This document shows, piece by piece, positions 16,789 to 26,263 of a DNA stretch of 64,000 nt; the first letter of the stretch is position 1, and every line of letters starts with the position of its first letter. The DNA comes from Serratia fonticola (lineage in GTDB: Bacteria > Pseudomonadota > Gammaproteobacteria > Enterobacterales > Enterobacteriaceae): positions 2,418,001 through 2,482,000 of the forward strand of contig NZ_CP011254.1 of the NCBI RefSeq assembly GCF_001006005.1, in the 5' to 3' direction. The notes beneath the pieces were generated by a model. That model saw only the letters and a list, made by a program, of their open reading frames with translations, did not search any database and was not told where the DNA came from. Position numbers and translations under genes: made by a program.

Positions 16789-19182
16789 ATGCACAAACCC
16801 TTCAGTTATACGCTACTGGCTTCTTCGCTGTTATTTTCCCTGAATGCACTAGCCCAACCGGCTGGCGATCTGCCGCTGATGCCCTGGCCAAAGCAGGTTG
16901 AGTTAGCTCAGCCGCAAGGCAAGCTGGTGCTGGATTATCGCTTATCGTTCAACGTTCAGGGCGATGACTTGAGCGAAGCGCAGGCTCGCTGGCGCGATCG
17001 CCTGGAACGCCAAACCGGCTGGACGCTGGCCCCACAGGGCGAGAAAAACCAGGCGGCAACGATCAACATCATGATCAAACACCAGGTTGCAGCCCAGCCG
17101 CTGCCGGACAGCGATGAGAGCTACCAGCTCAAGGTGACGCCGCAGGGCGCGACGCTGACGGCCAACACTCGCTTCGGTGCGCTACGCGGCATGGAAACGC
17201 TGCTGCAACTGGTGCAGACCGACGGCGAAAACACCTTTATGCCGTTGGTGAACATTACCGACGTCCCACGCTTCCCTTGGCGTGGGGTACTGCTGGATTC
17301 GGCGCGCCATTTCCTGCCGGTGGAGGATATTCTGCGCCAGCTTGATGGCATGGCGGCGGCCAAACTCAACGTATTCCACTGGCATCTGACCGACGATCAG
17401 GGATGGCGCTTTGCTTCCGAGCACTATCCAAAGCTACAGCAACTGGCCAGTGACGGTCATTTCTACACCCGTGAACAGATGCAGCAGGTGGTCGCCTACG
17501 CCACGGCGCGTGGCATTCGGGTGGTGCCCGAAATCGACCTGCCGGGCCATGCTTCTACCATTGCCGTGGCGTATCCAGAGCTGCTTAGTGCGCCAGGGCC
17601 GTATCAAATGGAACGCCATTGGGGCGTCCACAAGCCGACGCTCGATCCTTCGAATGACAAGGTTTATCAGTTTGTCGATAGCATCATCGGCGAACTGGTG
17701 GCGATCTTCCCCGATCCTTACTTGCATATCGGCGGGGATGAGGTGGATGCCACCCAGTGGAAAGAGTCCAAAACCATCCAGGCGTTTATGCAGCAGAACC
17801 AGCTGGCGGATGCCCATGCGCTGCAGGCTTTCTTCAACCAGAAGCTGGAAAAGATCCTCGAACAACATCAGCGCCGCATGGTGGGTTGGGATGAGATTTA
17901 CCATCCGACCTTGCCGCGCACCATCGTGATCCAATCCTGGCGTGGGCCAGATTCTTTGGGAGCCAGCGCCCAGGATGGCTATCAAGGCATCCTCTCTACC
18001 GGCTTCTATCTCGATCAGCCGCACAGCACCGCCTATCACTATCGCAATGAAATTTTACCGCAGCCGCTGGGGGTAGATACTGAAGTGCAGGCGGGAGAGC
18101 AGGCGCAGAGCTGGCAATTCAGCATGCCGCGTTTCAAGGGGAGCCCGGTAGAAGGCACCTTCACGCTGATTGAAGGCAAGCAGGGATGGCGTGGTTTTAT
18201 CGATTTCAAAGACAAATCACGCCGTGCGGTACGGGACATCGAATGGCGCACGCCACAACAGGTGACCTTCCGCATTGATACCTGGATGGGCGACACGCGT
18301 CCGGTATTCACCTTGCAACAAGATCAACTGAGCGGTTACACGCTGGTGGGCAACGTGCGCTACCCAACCACCGGCAGTAAATTGACGGCGATCCCGGCGG
18401 GCGTGATGCCAGTGGTACCGGATGAGCAGCATCAGGCCAATATTCTGGGGGGCGAAGCCGCCTTCTGGGCGGAAAACATCCGCGCACCGGTGCTCGATCT
18501 CAAGCTGTGGCCAAGAACCTTTGCCGTGGCGGAGCGTATGTGGTCGGCCAAGGATGTGACCAATGAGGACAATATGTACCAACGCCTGGCGGCGATAGAT
18601 GCCTGGTCGGTGGTGTCTGTCGGCCTGCAACAGCACGCCGAAACGGCGCGTGAGTTTACCCGTTTGGCTAACAGCGTAGATATCACCCCATTGCAGGTCT
18701 TGGCCGAAGCAGTGGAGCCGGGGCAGTATTACACCCGTCAGCACCTGAAGTTCAAGGCAGGTAATTACCATCAATTTGAGCCGCTGAATCGCTTTGCCGA
18801 TGCCATCCCACCGGAAAGTGCGGCGGTACGCGATCTCGATCAGCAGGTGGCGTTGCTGCTTAAAGACAAGAACCATCGCGCAGCGGCAGAGGCGATCCGT
18901 GAACGTCTACAACGCTGGCAACGTAACGGTGCACCGGTGAAGCAGGTGATAGCCGGTAACGTGGTGATGAAGGATTTGGCACCGGTGGTACAGGATGTCA
19001 GCGCGTTGGCCGATCTGGGCTTGATGCTGTTGGAACGCTATCAGCAAGGGAAGCCTTTGAGTAAAGCCGAGGCGGAACAGGCTCAGCAACAGCTGGACGC
19101 GGCAGCACAGATCCGGGATGAAGTGGTGATTGCAGCGGTGTACCCGCTGGAAACGTTGTTGCGAGCAGTCGCGGTGCGGTAA
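16789..19182 (+). CDS. GH20 beta-N-acetylhexosaminidase (chitobiase-like), exported
   Basis: A 797-residue family 20 hexosaminidase that removes terminal GlcNAc from chitobiose and related glycans. The ATG at 16789 follows TGAGG by 7 bases and opens a Sec signal peptide (KPFSYTLLASSLLFSLNALA, cleavage after ALA). The N-terminal GH20b domain precedes the catalytic barrel, with FHWHLTDDQGWR, the proton-relay pair in HIGGDEV (Asp-Glu), and the late WSAKD/AERMW segment. Unlike Serratia chitobiase (about 885 residues) it is shorter, so it is probably a second periplasmic hexosaminidase. It stands alone between two repeats and a convergent LysR gene. Confidence 0.88.
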   Translation: MHKPFSYTLLASSLLFSLNALAQPAGDLPLMPWPKQVELAQPQGKLVLDYRLSFNVQGDDLSEAQARWRDRLERQTGWTLAPQGEKNQAATINIMIKHQVAAQPLPDSDESYQLKVTPQGATLTANTRFGALRGMETLLQLVQTDGENTFMPLVNITDVPRFPWRGVLLDSARHFLPVEDILRQLDGMAAAKLNVFHWHLTDDQGWRFASEHYPKLQQLASDGHFYTREQMQQVVAYATARGIRVVPEIDLPGHASTIAVAYPELLSAPGPYQMERHWGVHKPTLDPSNDKVYQFVDSIIGELVAIFPDPYLHIGGDEVDATQWKESKTIQAFMQQNQLADAHALQAFFNQKLEKILEQHQRRMVGWDEIYHPTLPRTIVIQSWRGPDSLGASAQDGYQGILSTGFYLDQPHSTAYHYRNEILPQPLGVDTEVQAGEQAQSWQFSMPRFKGSPVEGTFTLIEGKQGWRGFIDFKDKSRRAVRDIEWRTPQQVTFRIDTWMGDTRPVFTLQQDQLSGYTLVGNVRYPTTGSKLTAIPAGVMPVVPDEQHQANILGGEAAFWAENIRAPVLDLKLWPRTFAVAERMWSAKDVTNEDNMYQRLAAIDAWSVVSVGLQQHAETAREFTRLANSVDITPLQVLAEAVEPGQYYTRQHLKFKAGNYHQFEPLNRFADAIPPESAAVRDLDQQVALLLKDKNHRAAAEAIRERLQRWQRNGAPVKQVIAGNVVMKDLAPVVQDVSALADLGLMLLERYQQGKPLSKAEAEQAQQQLDAAAQIRDEVVIAAVYPLETLLRAVAVR

Positions 19183-19202
19183 CCGGGCAGGGGATGGCGC
19201 GG

Positions 19203-20132
19203 TTAAGACTGCGCCAACCAGCTATCCCAGATGGGCACCGGCTGTAGCTGCTCCAGCAGAAAATCGATAAAGGCACGTACCTTGGGGTTGCTGTAGCGGC
19301 TGGGGAAATACAGGGCATACAGGCCGTGGGTCGGGTGGGTCAGTGAGCCGTCCAGCGCTAGCGGAACCAAGGCGCCTTGCTCAATTAAATCGCCCAACAG
19401 GTAAGTTGGCAGATAGGCAATGCCTTGATTTTCCAGCACCGATTTCAGCAACACCAGGCTGCTGTTGGCCTGGATCGGGGTTCGTGTCTTCAAGTGGTGG
19501 GCGACGCCCTGCTCATCAATAGTCTTCCATACCGGGGTCAAGCCAGGGTAAATCAGGCACTGATGATGGCTTAAATCCTGAATGGAATGCGGCGTACCGT
19601 ACTTTTCGAGATATTTTGGGCTGGCGCAATAGGCCCAATTCACCGTGGCTAATTTACGCATTGCGTAATTAACAGGCGGTTCGGAGGAAATGCGCAATGC
19701 GATATCAAAGTTGGTTTCATTAAGATTAACAAAGTTGTCATTAAGGTTAATATATAAATCAACATCGGGACAACGCTCACGAAAATGATTCGCCAACGTT
19801 GCCAAATGGGAATAACCAAAAGCCATCGAGCAGGTGATCCGTAATTCACCGTTGGGGTGATTATAGTAACCGGCGGTGGTGTTGAGTGATTCATTAAAAT
19901 CCAGCAACAGTTGCGTTGCACGATTGTATAAGTATTGTCCAGGTTCGGTGAGCGTAAAGCTGCGTGTGGTTCTCTTGATTAAGGTGGTGCCCAACTGACT
20001 TTCCAGCTGCGCCAGGCTCTTGCTGACCGCCGAGGGTGAGACGTTCAGGTGTGCGGCAGCCTCCGACAGCCCACCACATTCCACAATCTTGACCAGAACT
20101 TCCAGTTGCTTTAACGACGCTGGGCTGCTCAT
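19203..20132 (-). CDS. LysR-family regulator of the adjacent symporter/lyase unit
   Basis: A 309-residue LysR-type regulator. The start at 20132 (MSSPASLKQLEVLVKIVE) follows AAAGGA; the in-frame ATG at 20207 would add 25 unconserved residues. The winged helix reads GLSEAAAHLNVSPSAVSKSL. The effector domain ends with the usual helix AFIDFLLEQLQP. It diverges from the symporter and cystathionine beta-lyase genes, with two palindromic sites in between, so it probably regulates them. Effector unknown; a sulfur amino acid is a reasonable guess. Confidence 0.88.
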   Translation of the reverse strand: MSSPASLKQLEVLVKIVECGGLSEAAAHLNVSPSAVSKSLAQLESQLGTTLIKRTTRSFTLTEPGQYLYNRATQLLLDFNESLNTTAGYYNHPNGELRITCSMAFGYSHLATLANHFRERCPDVDLYINLNDNFVNLNETNFDIALRISSEPPVNYAMRKLATVNWAYCASPKYLEKYGTPHSIQDLSHHQCLIYPGLTPVWKTIDEQGVAHHLKTRTPIQANSSLVLLKSVLENQGIAYLPTYLLGDLIEQGALVPLALDGSLTHPTHGLYALYFPSRYSNPKVRAFIDFLLEQLQPVPIWDSWLAQS

Positions 20133-20260
20133 TTTTTCCTTTAATTCACGAGTGATTTCTTTAAACGGTACGAATGCGCTATTACATCGCTGGAAACAAG
20201 ATGCCATTATTAATCGCAGAATACGCTGTACCGTACCAGATCACAACCAAACACCAAGGG

Positions 20261-20323
20261 GTGACCTGTCTCACACAAGTCACATACTATTGTTGAGAAA
20301 AATAAAAAAGTGACATAAGTCAC
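20261..20323 (+). promoter_or_regulatory. paired GTGAC palindromes in the LysR-symporter gap
   Basis: GTGACATAAGTCAC at 20310-20323 is a perfect dyad. A looser copy, GTGACCTGTCTCAC, lies at 20261-20274, with TCACACAAGTCAC overlapping its right side. Two related dyads about 49 bp apart in a divergent promoter region are what a dimeric or tetrameric regulator would need. Which protein binds is not shown; the divergent LysR product is the first candidate. Confidence 0.5.
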
Positions 20324-20356
20324 ATGAACAAAAAAGATAATAATAAGGAACTGAAT

Positions 20357-21604
20357 ATGTGGAAACGTCTAGAACCCTACAAGTCATCTTTTATTCTGTT
20401 ATTTGCCTTAACGCTCGGGGGGATCGTCGGTATATACGCCCCCGATATTGCGTTGAAATTACAGGCAATCGGTAAGATATTCCTCAACCTGCTGTTTATG
20501 ATCATCGTACCGTTGGTCAATGTCAGCGTGATGTCCTCGATCGCCGGCATGACCGACCTGAAAAAGCTCGGGCGCATCATGGGGGTGATTTTTGCCGTTT
20601 CCATTGTGATGGCGCTGATACCTGCGGCCGGTATCGTCGGCCTGGCCACCCTATTCAACCCTGCGCAGGGCGTCACCATTGAACTGGCTGAGAAGTTTAA
20701 TGCCGGTGGTGGGGGCATGGATTTTGTCAGCATGGTGACCACCAACGACTTCGTCGGGCTGCTGTCCAAATCCAACATTCTGGCGCTGATTATCATGTCC
20801 GTGATTGCCGGCATCGCCATCGGCCAGTCGGGTGAGCAGGGCAAGCGGGTGTCAAACTCGCTCAACGATCTCAACACCATCATCATGAAGATTGTCTCTA
20901 TCATCATGAAGGGTGCGCCAGTCGGGCTGGGCTGCTATTTTGCCTCCACCATGGCCAGCCAAGACTCACAGTTGCTGGTCACCTTTGCCAGAGCCATCGG
21001 TCTGTTCTTTGCCGCGACGCTGCTGTACTACGTTTTTGGTTCCATCTTCTACTCCTGGATTGGCGGCGGTGTACCTGCGATACGTGCCTTCTGGCGTAAC
21101 GCCATTGAGCCTTCGGCCACCGCATTGGGCACCTGCTCCTCTCTGGGCACCTTGCCAGCCAACATCCGCGCGGCCAAAGCGATGGGGATTAATCCGGAAA
21201 TCGTGGACATCTCCCTGCCGCTGCTGGTAAACCTGAATAAGGGCGGCGTGGCGATGATTGCGGCCCTGAAGATCGTGTTTATCTTCGCGGTGCTGGGGTT
21301 GGACTTCACGATGGAGACCTTCTTCCTGACGATGCTGATTTCCGTGCTGTCGGCAATTATCGTCGGTGGCGTTCCCGGCGGGGCTTTCCTGGGCGAGATC
21401 TTCATTGTTACCACGTTGGGGCTGCCGTTGGAAACTATCCCGATGCTGGTGGTGCTGGGCACTATAACCGACGCTCCGGCCACGCTGATCAACGTGATCC
21501 ACGATCTGAACGCCGCACAAATTGTTGAGCGCTTTGCGGGCAAAAAGCCGCAGCCGGTCTCTGAAAACGCAAGTCTTACGGATGTAGCAGAAAAAATCGC
21601 GTAA
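20357..21604 (+). CDS. sodium:dicarboxylate-family (SDF) symporter
   Basis: A 415-residue inner-membrane transporter of the dicarboxylate/amino acid:cation symporter family (GltP, DctA, TcyP). The ATG at 20357 is chosen because AAGGAA lies 6 bases before it; an in-frame ATG at 20324 has no ribosome site. About eight membrane segments are visible. The helical hairpin [14 protein letters not shown] replaces the usual serine-rich loop, and [12 protein letters not shown] and [12 protein letters not shown] are the substrate/cation region. The cystathionine beta-lyase gene follows after 55 bp, so uptake of cystine, cystathionine or a similar sulfur amino acid is a fair inference, not a demonstrated function. 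Confidence 0.88.
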   Translation: MWKRLEPYKSSFILLFALTLGGIVGIYAPDIALKLQAIGKIFLNLLFMIIVPLVNVSVMSSIAGMTDLKKLGRIMGVIFAVSIVMALIPAAGIVGLATLFNPAQGVTIELAEKFNAGGGGMDFVSMVTTNDFVGLLSKSNILALIIMSVIAGIAIGQSGEQGKRVSNSLNDLNTIIMKIVSIIMKGAPVGLGCYFASTMASQDSQLLVTFARAIGLFFAATLLYYVFGSIFYSWIGGGVPAIRAFWRNAIEPSATALGTCSSLGTLPANIRAAKAMGINPEIVDISLPLLVNLNKGGVAMIAALKIVFIFAVLGLDFTMETFFLTMLISVLSAIIVGGVPGGAFLGEIFIVTTLGLPLETIPMLVVLGTITDAPATLINVIHDLNAAQIVERFAGKKPQPVSENASLTDVAEKIA

Positions 21605-21659
21605 GGGCCGCTGCATAGCCCTATTATTTTTGATTAACGATAAAAGTAGGCAACTTGTT

Positions 21660-22847
21660 ATGACATCTAAAAAGATAGAAACCGCCCTGGTCACCGCTGG
21701 CCGTAAGCCTCGATTCACTCAAGGATCGGTTAACCCGGTGATCCAACGCGCCTCTTCCTTAACCTTCGATACGGTGAAGGCCAAAAAGTTTGCCACTGCC
21801 AACCGTGCCAAAGGGGAGTTATTCTACGGGCGTCGCGGCACCCTGACGCATTTCTCATTCCAGGATGCGATGGCAGAACTGGAAGGCGGGGTAGGCTGTT
21901 CGCTTTACCCTTGCGGGGCCGCCGCCGTCACCAATGCTATCCTGGCGTTTGTTGCCAGTGGCGACCATATCCTGATGACAGGGGCCGCCTATGAGCCGAC
22001 GCAGGATTTCTGCAACAAGATCCTGAGCAAGCTGGGCGTGGCAACCACCTATTACGATCCACTGATCGGTGCCGGGATCGCCGAGCTGATCCAGCCCAAT
22101 ACCAAAGTGCTGTTCCTGGAATCCCCGAGCTCTATCACCATGGAAGTCCAAGACGTACCGGCGATGGTGAAGGCTGCTCGAGCGGTGAATCCAGAGATTG
22201 TCATTATGATTGATAACACCTGGGCGGCGGGCATTCTGTTCAAGGCGCTGGATTTTGATGTGGATATCTCTATTCAGGCTGGAACCAAATATATCATCGG
22301 CCATTCCGACGCCATGCTGGGTACCGCCGTGTCGAACGCCCGTTGCTGGGACCAACTGCGTGAGAATTCCTACCTGATGGGGCAAATGGCCGACGCGGAT
22401 ACCGCCTATAACGGCAGCCGTGGCCTGAGAACGTTGGGTGTCCGCCTCAAGCAACATGAGATCAGCAGCATTGCCATTGCCCAATGGTTGGCGGCGCGGC
22501 CAGAGGTGGAGAGGGTTAACCATCCGGCGCTGCCTTCTTGTAAAGGGCATGAATTCTTCCAGCGGGATTTCAGCGGTAGCTGCGGGTTATTCTCTTTTGT
22601 GCTGAAAGCACGGCTGACCAATGAGCAGGTTGCCCACTATCTGGACCATTTTGAGCACTTCAGCATGGCCTATTCATGGGGCGGGTTTGAATCGCTGATC
22701 TTGGCCAACCAGCCGGAAGAATTGAACGAGATCCGCCCGGCGGCCAAGGTGGACTTTACCGGCACGTTAGTGCGTGTTCATATTGGTTTTGAGAATATTG
22801 ACGATCTGATCGCCGATCTGGAGGCGGGCTTTGCGCGTCTGAAGTGA
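21660..22847 (+). CDS. metC: cystathionine beta-lyase (MetC-like PLP enzyme)
   Basis: A 395-residue PLP enzyme of the Cys/Met metabolism family. It cleaves cystathionine, and often cystine, giving homocysteine or a persulfide plus pyruvate and ammonia. The ATG at 21660 is used rather than 21630. Motifs: the cofactor Lys in [33 protein letters not shown] at the N-terminus, and [10 protein letters not shown] near the end. The length equals E. coli MetC (395). It is probably not the only MetC of the cell: here it is paired with a symporter and a LysR gene, suggesting a catabolic or scavenging role. Confidence 0.85.
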   Translation: MTSKKIETALVTAGRKPRFTQGSVNPVIQRASSLTFDTVKAKKFATANRAKGELFYGRRGTLTHFSFQDAMAELEGGVGCSLYPCGAAAVTNAILAFVASGDHILMTGAAYEPTQDFCNKILSKLGVATTYYDPLIGAGIAELIQPNTKVLFLESPSSITMEVQDVPAMVKAARAVNPEIVIMIDNTWAAGILFKALDFDVDISIQAGTKYIIGHSDAMLGTAVSNARCWDQLRENSYLMGQMADADTAYNGSRGLRTLGVRLKQHEISSIAIAQWLAARPEVERVNHPALPSCKGHEFFQRDFSGSCGLFSFVLKARLTNEQVAHYLDHFEHFSMAYSWGGFESLILANQPEELNEIRPAAKVDFTGTLVRVHIGFENIDDLIADLEAGFARLK

Positions 22848-23088
22848 CCCCTCACCCTAACCCTCTCCCACAGGGAGAGGGGACCTACCGTGCCACTGAT
22901 TGGGCTTTGTGTCCGACTATAGCGACAGCTCTGAACGAGCCACAATTTGACTCCCGCACTCGACTACAACACCGATCTGGCTCCCTCTCCTTGTGAAGGG
23001 GACGGAACATGTCACAGATTGACTCCTACACCTGACAACAGCACTGAACTGGCTCCCTCTCCTTGGGGAGAGAGTTGGGGTGAGGGAG
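22848..23088. repeat. MITE-like palindromic repeat block
   Basis: This block begins one base after the lyase stop with CCCCTCACCCTAACCCTC and ends near GAGTTGGGGTGAGGGA. Between them are three further half-sites of the type CTCCCTCTCCTTG, spaced about 70-120 bp apart, each after a CGACTACAACACCGAT-like stretch. It is the third copy of the repeat family in the window and fills most of the gap before ridA. No gene is supported in it. Confidence 0.78.
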
Positions 23089-23197
23089 AACGCATCTTGG
23101 TAAAACCAGAACATTTGGCGAGCTTGTAGAACCCATCTAACTCGTGGCTTTGAACGAGAGTGATTTTGCGGATGAATGTTTCAGATTGATGATGACG

Positions 23198-23228
23198 AAA
23201 AAACAAACGGCCAGCAAAGGCTGGCCGT
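23198..23228 (-). terminator. rho-independent terminator of the pyrBI-ridA unit
   Basis: On the minus strand ACGGCCAGC, a four-base loop and GCTGGCCGT form a perfect 9-bp stem followed by TTGTTTTTT. It begins 23 bases after the ridA stop, a standard intrinsic terminator position. Confidence 0.9.
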
Positions 23229-23251
23229 ATTCGATCGCACCGGGTTGCCGA

Positions 23252-23638
23252 TTAACGGCGAACGGCGATGGCTTCGATCTCGATTTTCACGTCTTTTGGC
23301 AAACGCGCCACTTCAACGCAAGAACGCGCTGGGAACGAGGCGTTGTGCTCGGTGAAGAACGCTTCATAGGCCGCGTTAACGGTAGCGAAATCGTTGAGAT
23401 CTTTGACGAAAACGGTGGTTTTAACGATGTCGCCCACTTTCAGGCCTGCGGCTTCCACGATCGCCTTCACGTTGGCCAATGACTGACGCGCTTGATCGGC
23501 AACATCATCGGGTACGGCACCGGTTTTTGGATCGACCGGGATCTGGCCGGAAGTGATGATCATGCTGCCCAGGTCAACGCCCTGCACGTAAGGACCAATG
23601 GCGGCTGGCGCGAGTTCAGTGCTGATATTACGTGACAT
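23252..23638 (-). CDS. ridA: enamine/imine deaminase RidA (YjgF)
   Basis: A 128-residue trimeric enzyme that hydrolyses reactive 2-aminoacrylate and other enamines made by PLP enzymes, protecting them from damage. The start at 23638 (MSRNISTELAPAAIGPY) gives the family length; the in-frame ATG at 23668 is rejected. The active-site Arg is in FPARSCVEVARLP near residue 105, with the VKIEIEAIAV C-terminus. Downstream of pyrI, as in E. coli, and followed by a terminator. Confidence 0.95.
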   Translation of the reverse strand: MSRNISTELAPAAIGPYVQGVDLGSMIITSGQIPVDPKTGAVPDDVADQARQSLANVKAIVEAAGLKVGDIVKTTVFVKDLNDFATVNAAYEAFFTEHNASFPARSCVEVARLPKDVKIEIEAIAVRR

Positions 23639-23785
23639 TTTTTCTCCTGATATCCTGTTGTTGTTCAAACGGCGAGTCGACCCGCCGTAAACTCACATGG
23701 ACGCAGCATGCAGCGCCCTACGACGCACCATTATAAAGGGTACCCGCCAGATTAACAGCGGCATACCCTGGTAAAACGGAGGATT

Positions 23786-24250
23786 TTAGTCGGTCTGTAA
23801 CACCACTTGATGATCGAACTCTTTCTCGCAGTAACGGCACTTGAGGTGCACTTCCCCTGCATGGGATTTGACGCTGAAACTGGATGCCACCGGTTCGCTA
23901 CGGCTGATGCAGTTGCTGTTCGGGCAGGTCAGCACGCCGTCGATATGATCCGGCAGGCTGAGCGTCAGCTTGCGCACCACTTCATAGTTATCGATACGGT
24001 TGACCGTAGCCTTGGGCGCGTACATCGCCAGCTGGTTGGCCTGCTGCTCGGTCAGGAAGGTGTTCTCGATCTTGATCAAATCCTTGCGGCCCAGCTCTTT
24101 GGAGGGCAGGTTCAGGCCGATGGTGATGCGCTGATCGGTGGCGGTCAGTTTGAACAGCGAGAGCAGCTTAAAGCCGATTTGCGCCGGAATATGGTCGATC
24201 ACCGTGCCGCACTTGATCGCTTCAACCTGGAGTTTGTTATCGTGAGTCAT
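23786..24250 (-). CDS. pyrI: aspartate carbamoyltransferase regulatory chain PyrI
   Basis: A 154-residue regulatory subunit that binds CTP or ATP and controls PyrB allosterically. The C-terminal zinc site is intact: CPNSNC and, after about 25 residues, CRYCEKEF. The N-terminal nucleotide-binding domain contains [18 protein letters not shown]. It starts 12 bp after the pyrB stop in the same operon, as in other enterobacteria. Confidence 0.97.
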   Translation of the reverse strand: MTHDNKLQVEAIKCGTVIDHIPAQIGFKLLSLFKLTATDQRITIGLNLPSKELGRKDLIKIENTFLTEQQANQLAMYAPKATVNRIDNYEVVRKLTLSLPDHIDGVLTCPNSNCISRSEPVASSFSVKSHAGEVHLKCRYCEKEFDHQVVLQTD

Positions 24251-24262
24251 GACGGTTCCCCC

Positions 24263-25198
24263 TTAAAGAGCCAAATCTGCGTTTAAAACCAGTGCCAACA
24301 GCGCCTGACGGGCGTAAATACCGTTGCCTGCCTGTTGGAAATAGTGGGCATACGGTGTCTTGTCCACCTCAATGGCAATCTCATCGATGCGCGGCAGTGG
24401 ATGCAGCACTTTCATGTTGTCTCGGGCACCGGCCAGATCGGAAGCCCGCAGGATGAACTGCGCCTTCACGTTGGCGTATTCGGACGGGTCCAGGCGCTCT
24501 TTCTGCACGCGGGTCATATACAGAATATCCAGTTCCGGCACCACTTCTTCAATGCTGTTGTGGCGGCTGTAAGAGATGCCTTTTTCGTCCAGCATCTTCA
24601 GGATATAGCTCGGCATCGCCAGGGCATCTGGTGCGATGAAGAAGAAGTGGTTCCCTTCGTATTTTGCCAGTGCCTGGGTGAGTGAGTGCACGGTGCGGCC
24701 ATATTTCAGGTCGCCGACCATGGCGATATTGATATTGCTCAGGCGGCCCTGGGTTTCCTGGATGGTGAACAGATCCAGCAGCGTTTGGGTCGGGTGCTGG
24801 TTTGAGCCGTCACCGGCGTTCAACACCGGGATACCGCCAGAGAATTCAGCGGCCAGACGGGAAGCCCCTTCCTGCGGATGACGCATTACGATGGCATCAA
24901 CATAGGTGCTGATCACCGAGATGGTATCGGCCAGCGTTTCGCCCTTTTTGCCGAGGGAGGTGTTGCTGCTGTCGGAGAAGCCGACCACCGAAGCCCCCAG
25001 GCGCTGGATGGCGGTCTCAAACGACAGGCGGGTACGCGTAGACGCTTCAAAGAAGCAGCTGGCGATCACCAGGTGTTTGAGCAGCTCCGGCTGCGGGTTA
25101 GCTTTCAGGCTGGCGGCGGTGCTGAGCACCAGCTCCAGATCTTCACGGCTGAGATCGTTAATAGAGATGATGTTCTTGCGATACAGCGGATTGGCCAT
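24263..25198 (-). CDS. pyrB: aspartate carbamoyltransferase catalytic chain PyrB
   Basis: A 311-residue catalytic subunit that makes carbamoyl aspartate, the committed step of pyrimidine synthesis. Motifs: carbamoyl-phosphate loop [20 protein letters not shown], and HPLPRIDEI. The ATG at 25198 (MANPLYRKN) matches the E. coli start and length; a GTG two codons earlier is possible but less likely. It lies behind the pyrL leader and attenuator, so expression should rise when UTP is low. Confidence 0.97.
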   Translation of the reverse strand: MANPLYRKNIISINDLSREDLELVLSTAASLKANPQPELLKHLVIASCFFEASTRTRLSFETAIQRLGASVVGFSDSSNTSLGKKGETLADTISVISTYVDAIVMRHPQEGASRLAAEFSGGIPVLNAGDGSNQHPTQTLLDLFTIQETQGRLSNINIAMVGDLKYGRTVHSLTQALAKYEGNHFFFIAPDALAMPSYILKMLDEKGISYSRHNSIEEVVPELDILYMTRVQKERLDPSEYANVKAQFILRASDLAGARDNMKVLHPLPRIDEIAIEVDKTPYAHYFQQAGNGIYARQALLALVLNADLAL

Positions 25199-25261
25199 GT
25201 TCACTCTCCTCGACTCGTGCCCTTGGCGCGGGGCTTTTCAATGTAATAGCAATGCTTTGGA

Positions 25262-25291
25262 CAAAAAAAAGCCCCTCAACGAGGGGCTTTA
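25262..25291 (-). terminator. pyrBI attenuator
   Basis: On the minus strand AAGCCCCTC-GTT-GAGGGGCTT followed by eight T forms an intrinsic terminator that overlaps the last codons of the pyrL leader peptide, including its TGA stop. This is the UTP-sensing attenuator layout of enterobacterial pyrBI: coupled translation of pyrL at low UTP prevents the hairpin. Confidence 0.92.
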
Positions 25292-25389
25292 AATGATGAT
25301 TCATGCAACAGGGGAAATAACGGCAGTTGCCCGCCGATTGGCTGGCGGTTTTGTCGAGTGTGGCGAACAAAACAAAGGTCGTTTTTCAT
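25276..25389 (-). CDS. pyrL: pyrBI leader peptide PyrL
   Basis: A 37-codon leader peptide starting [15 protein letters not shown] and ending at the TGA inside the attenuator stem. AGGAG lies 5 bases before the ATG at 25389. The middle has a T-rich run (GGCAACTGCCGTTATTTCC on the coding strand, encoding GQLPLF) where polymerase would pause at low UTP. The sequence differs from E. coli PyrL (44 residues), but position, U-rich middle and overlap with the attenuator agree. Confidence 0.85.
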   Translation of the reverse strand: MKNDLCFVRHTRQNRQPIGGQLPLFPLLHESSFKAPR

Positions 25390-25414
25390 GCTTTCTCCTG
25401 GCAAATTGTCGCGC

Positions 25415-25442
25415 ATTATACTCGCGCTTTTTTTCTCTGCAA
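25415..25442 (-). promoter_or_regulatory. promoter of pyrLBI
   Basis: On the minus strand TTGCAG, a 16-base spacer and a perfect TATAAT lie 26 bases or more before the pyrL start. The GC-rich stretch GCGCGAG just upstream of the -10 and a pyrimidine/purine-mixed start region follow the layout of the E. coli pyrBI promoter. Confidence 0.75.
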
Positions 25443-25546
25443 GGGTAAAAACACCACTTTTTGCGATTTCGCAATCGATTGGCTTGGCGATTACCGCTGC
25501 GAGTAGAACTCGGTGTCTGGTTGTTTGACCATGTTGCCGCTAGCGC

Positions 25547-26263
25547 TTAATCTCGCATATGCTCACCGGCCTGTAAGGCAGCCCGGTCGTAATGCTGCAC
25601 GATGTGACCGTTCTCCATCAGGGCGGCGCGTTCGGACATATGGGCAATCACGTCACCGTCGTGGCTGACCAGCAGATAGGTCATGCCATGCTCGCGTTTC
25701 AGGTGGTTGAGCAGGTTGAGGATCTCCGCCTGCACCGACATATCCAGTGCCGAGGTGGGTTCATCCAAGAGCAGCAGCTTAGGCCGCAGCAGCAAGGCAC
25801 GGGCGATAGCGACGCGCTGGCGCTGGCCGCCGGAAAGCTGGTGGGGATAGCGCTGTGCCGTGGCCGCGCTCAGCCCTACCTGCCGCAAGGCTTCGTCAAT
25901 CCGCGCCGTAATGTGTTTTTCACCGTGGATCTTCAACGGTTCACCCAGCGTACGGGCAATCTGATGCTGCGGGTGCAGCGAAGCGTAGGGATCTTGAAAC
26001 ACCATCTGCACGTCGCGGCGTAATTGGCCGGTGAAGCGTTGCTGGGGTTGCAAGGTCTGACCGAGCAACCGTATTTCGCCACGCCATTCACGTTGCAAAC
26101 CGGCCAGCACGCGCAGCACGGTAGACTTGCCACAGCCGGAAGCGCCAATCATGCTGAAGGTTTCCCCGGCCTTGACGCCAAAGCTCACCGACTCCACGGC
26201 GATCTTATGGCCGTTGCCCTGCGGGAAGCTGACCTGCAAGTTTTCAATTTCAATCAGCGCCAT
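25547..26263 (-). CDS. ABC importer ATPase (OppF/DppF-like)
   Basis: A 238-residue ATP-binding subunit for a peptide/nickel-type importer. The start at 26263 (MALIEIENLQVSFP) is preferred over 26329. Motifs: Walker A GASGCGKST, Q-loop QMVFQDPYASLHP, signature LSGGQRQRVAIARAL, Walker B LLLLDEPTSALD, and switch His in LLVSHDGDV. Last gene of a five-gene operon; its start overlaps the preceding ATPase gene by 14 bases. Shorter than OppF at the C-terminus. No terminator is obvious before pyrL. Confidence 0.9.
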   Translation of the reverse strand: MALIEIENLQVSFPQGNGHKIAVESVSFGVKAGETFSMIGASGCGKSTVLRVLAGLQREWRGEIRLLGQTLQPQQRFTGQLRRDVQMVFQDPYASLHPQHQIARTLGEPLKIHGEKHITARIDEALRQVGLSAATAQRYPHQLSGGQRQRVAIARALLLRPKLLLLDEPTSALDMSVQAEILNLLNHLKREHGMTYLLVSHDGDVIAHMSERAALMENGHIVQHYDRAALQAGEHMRD

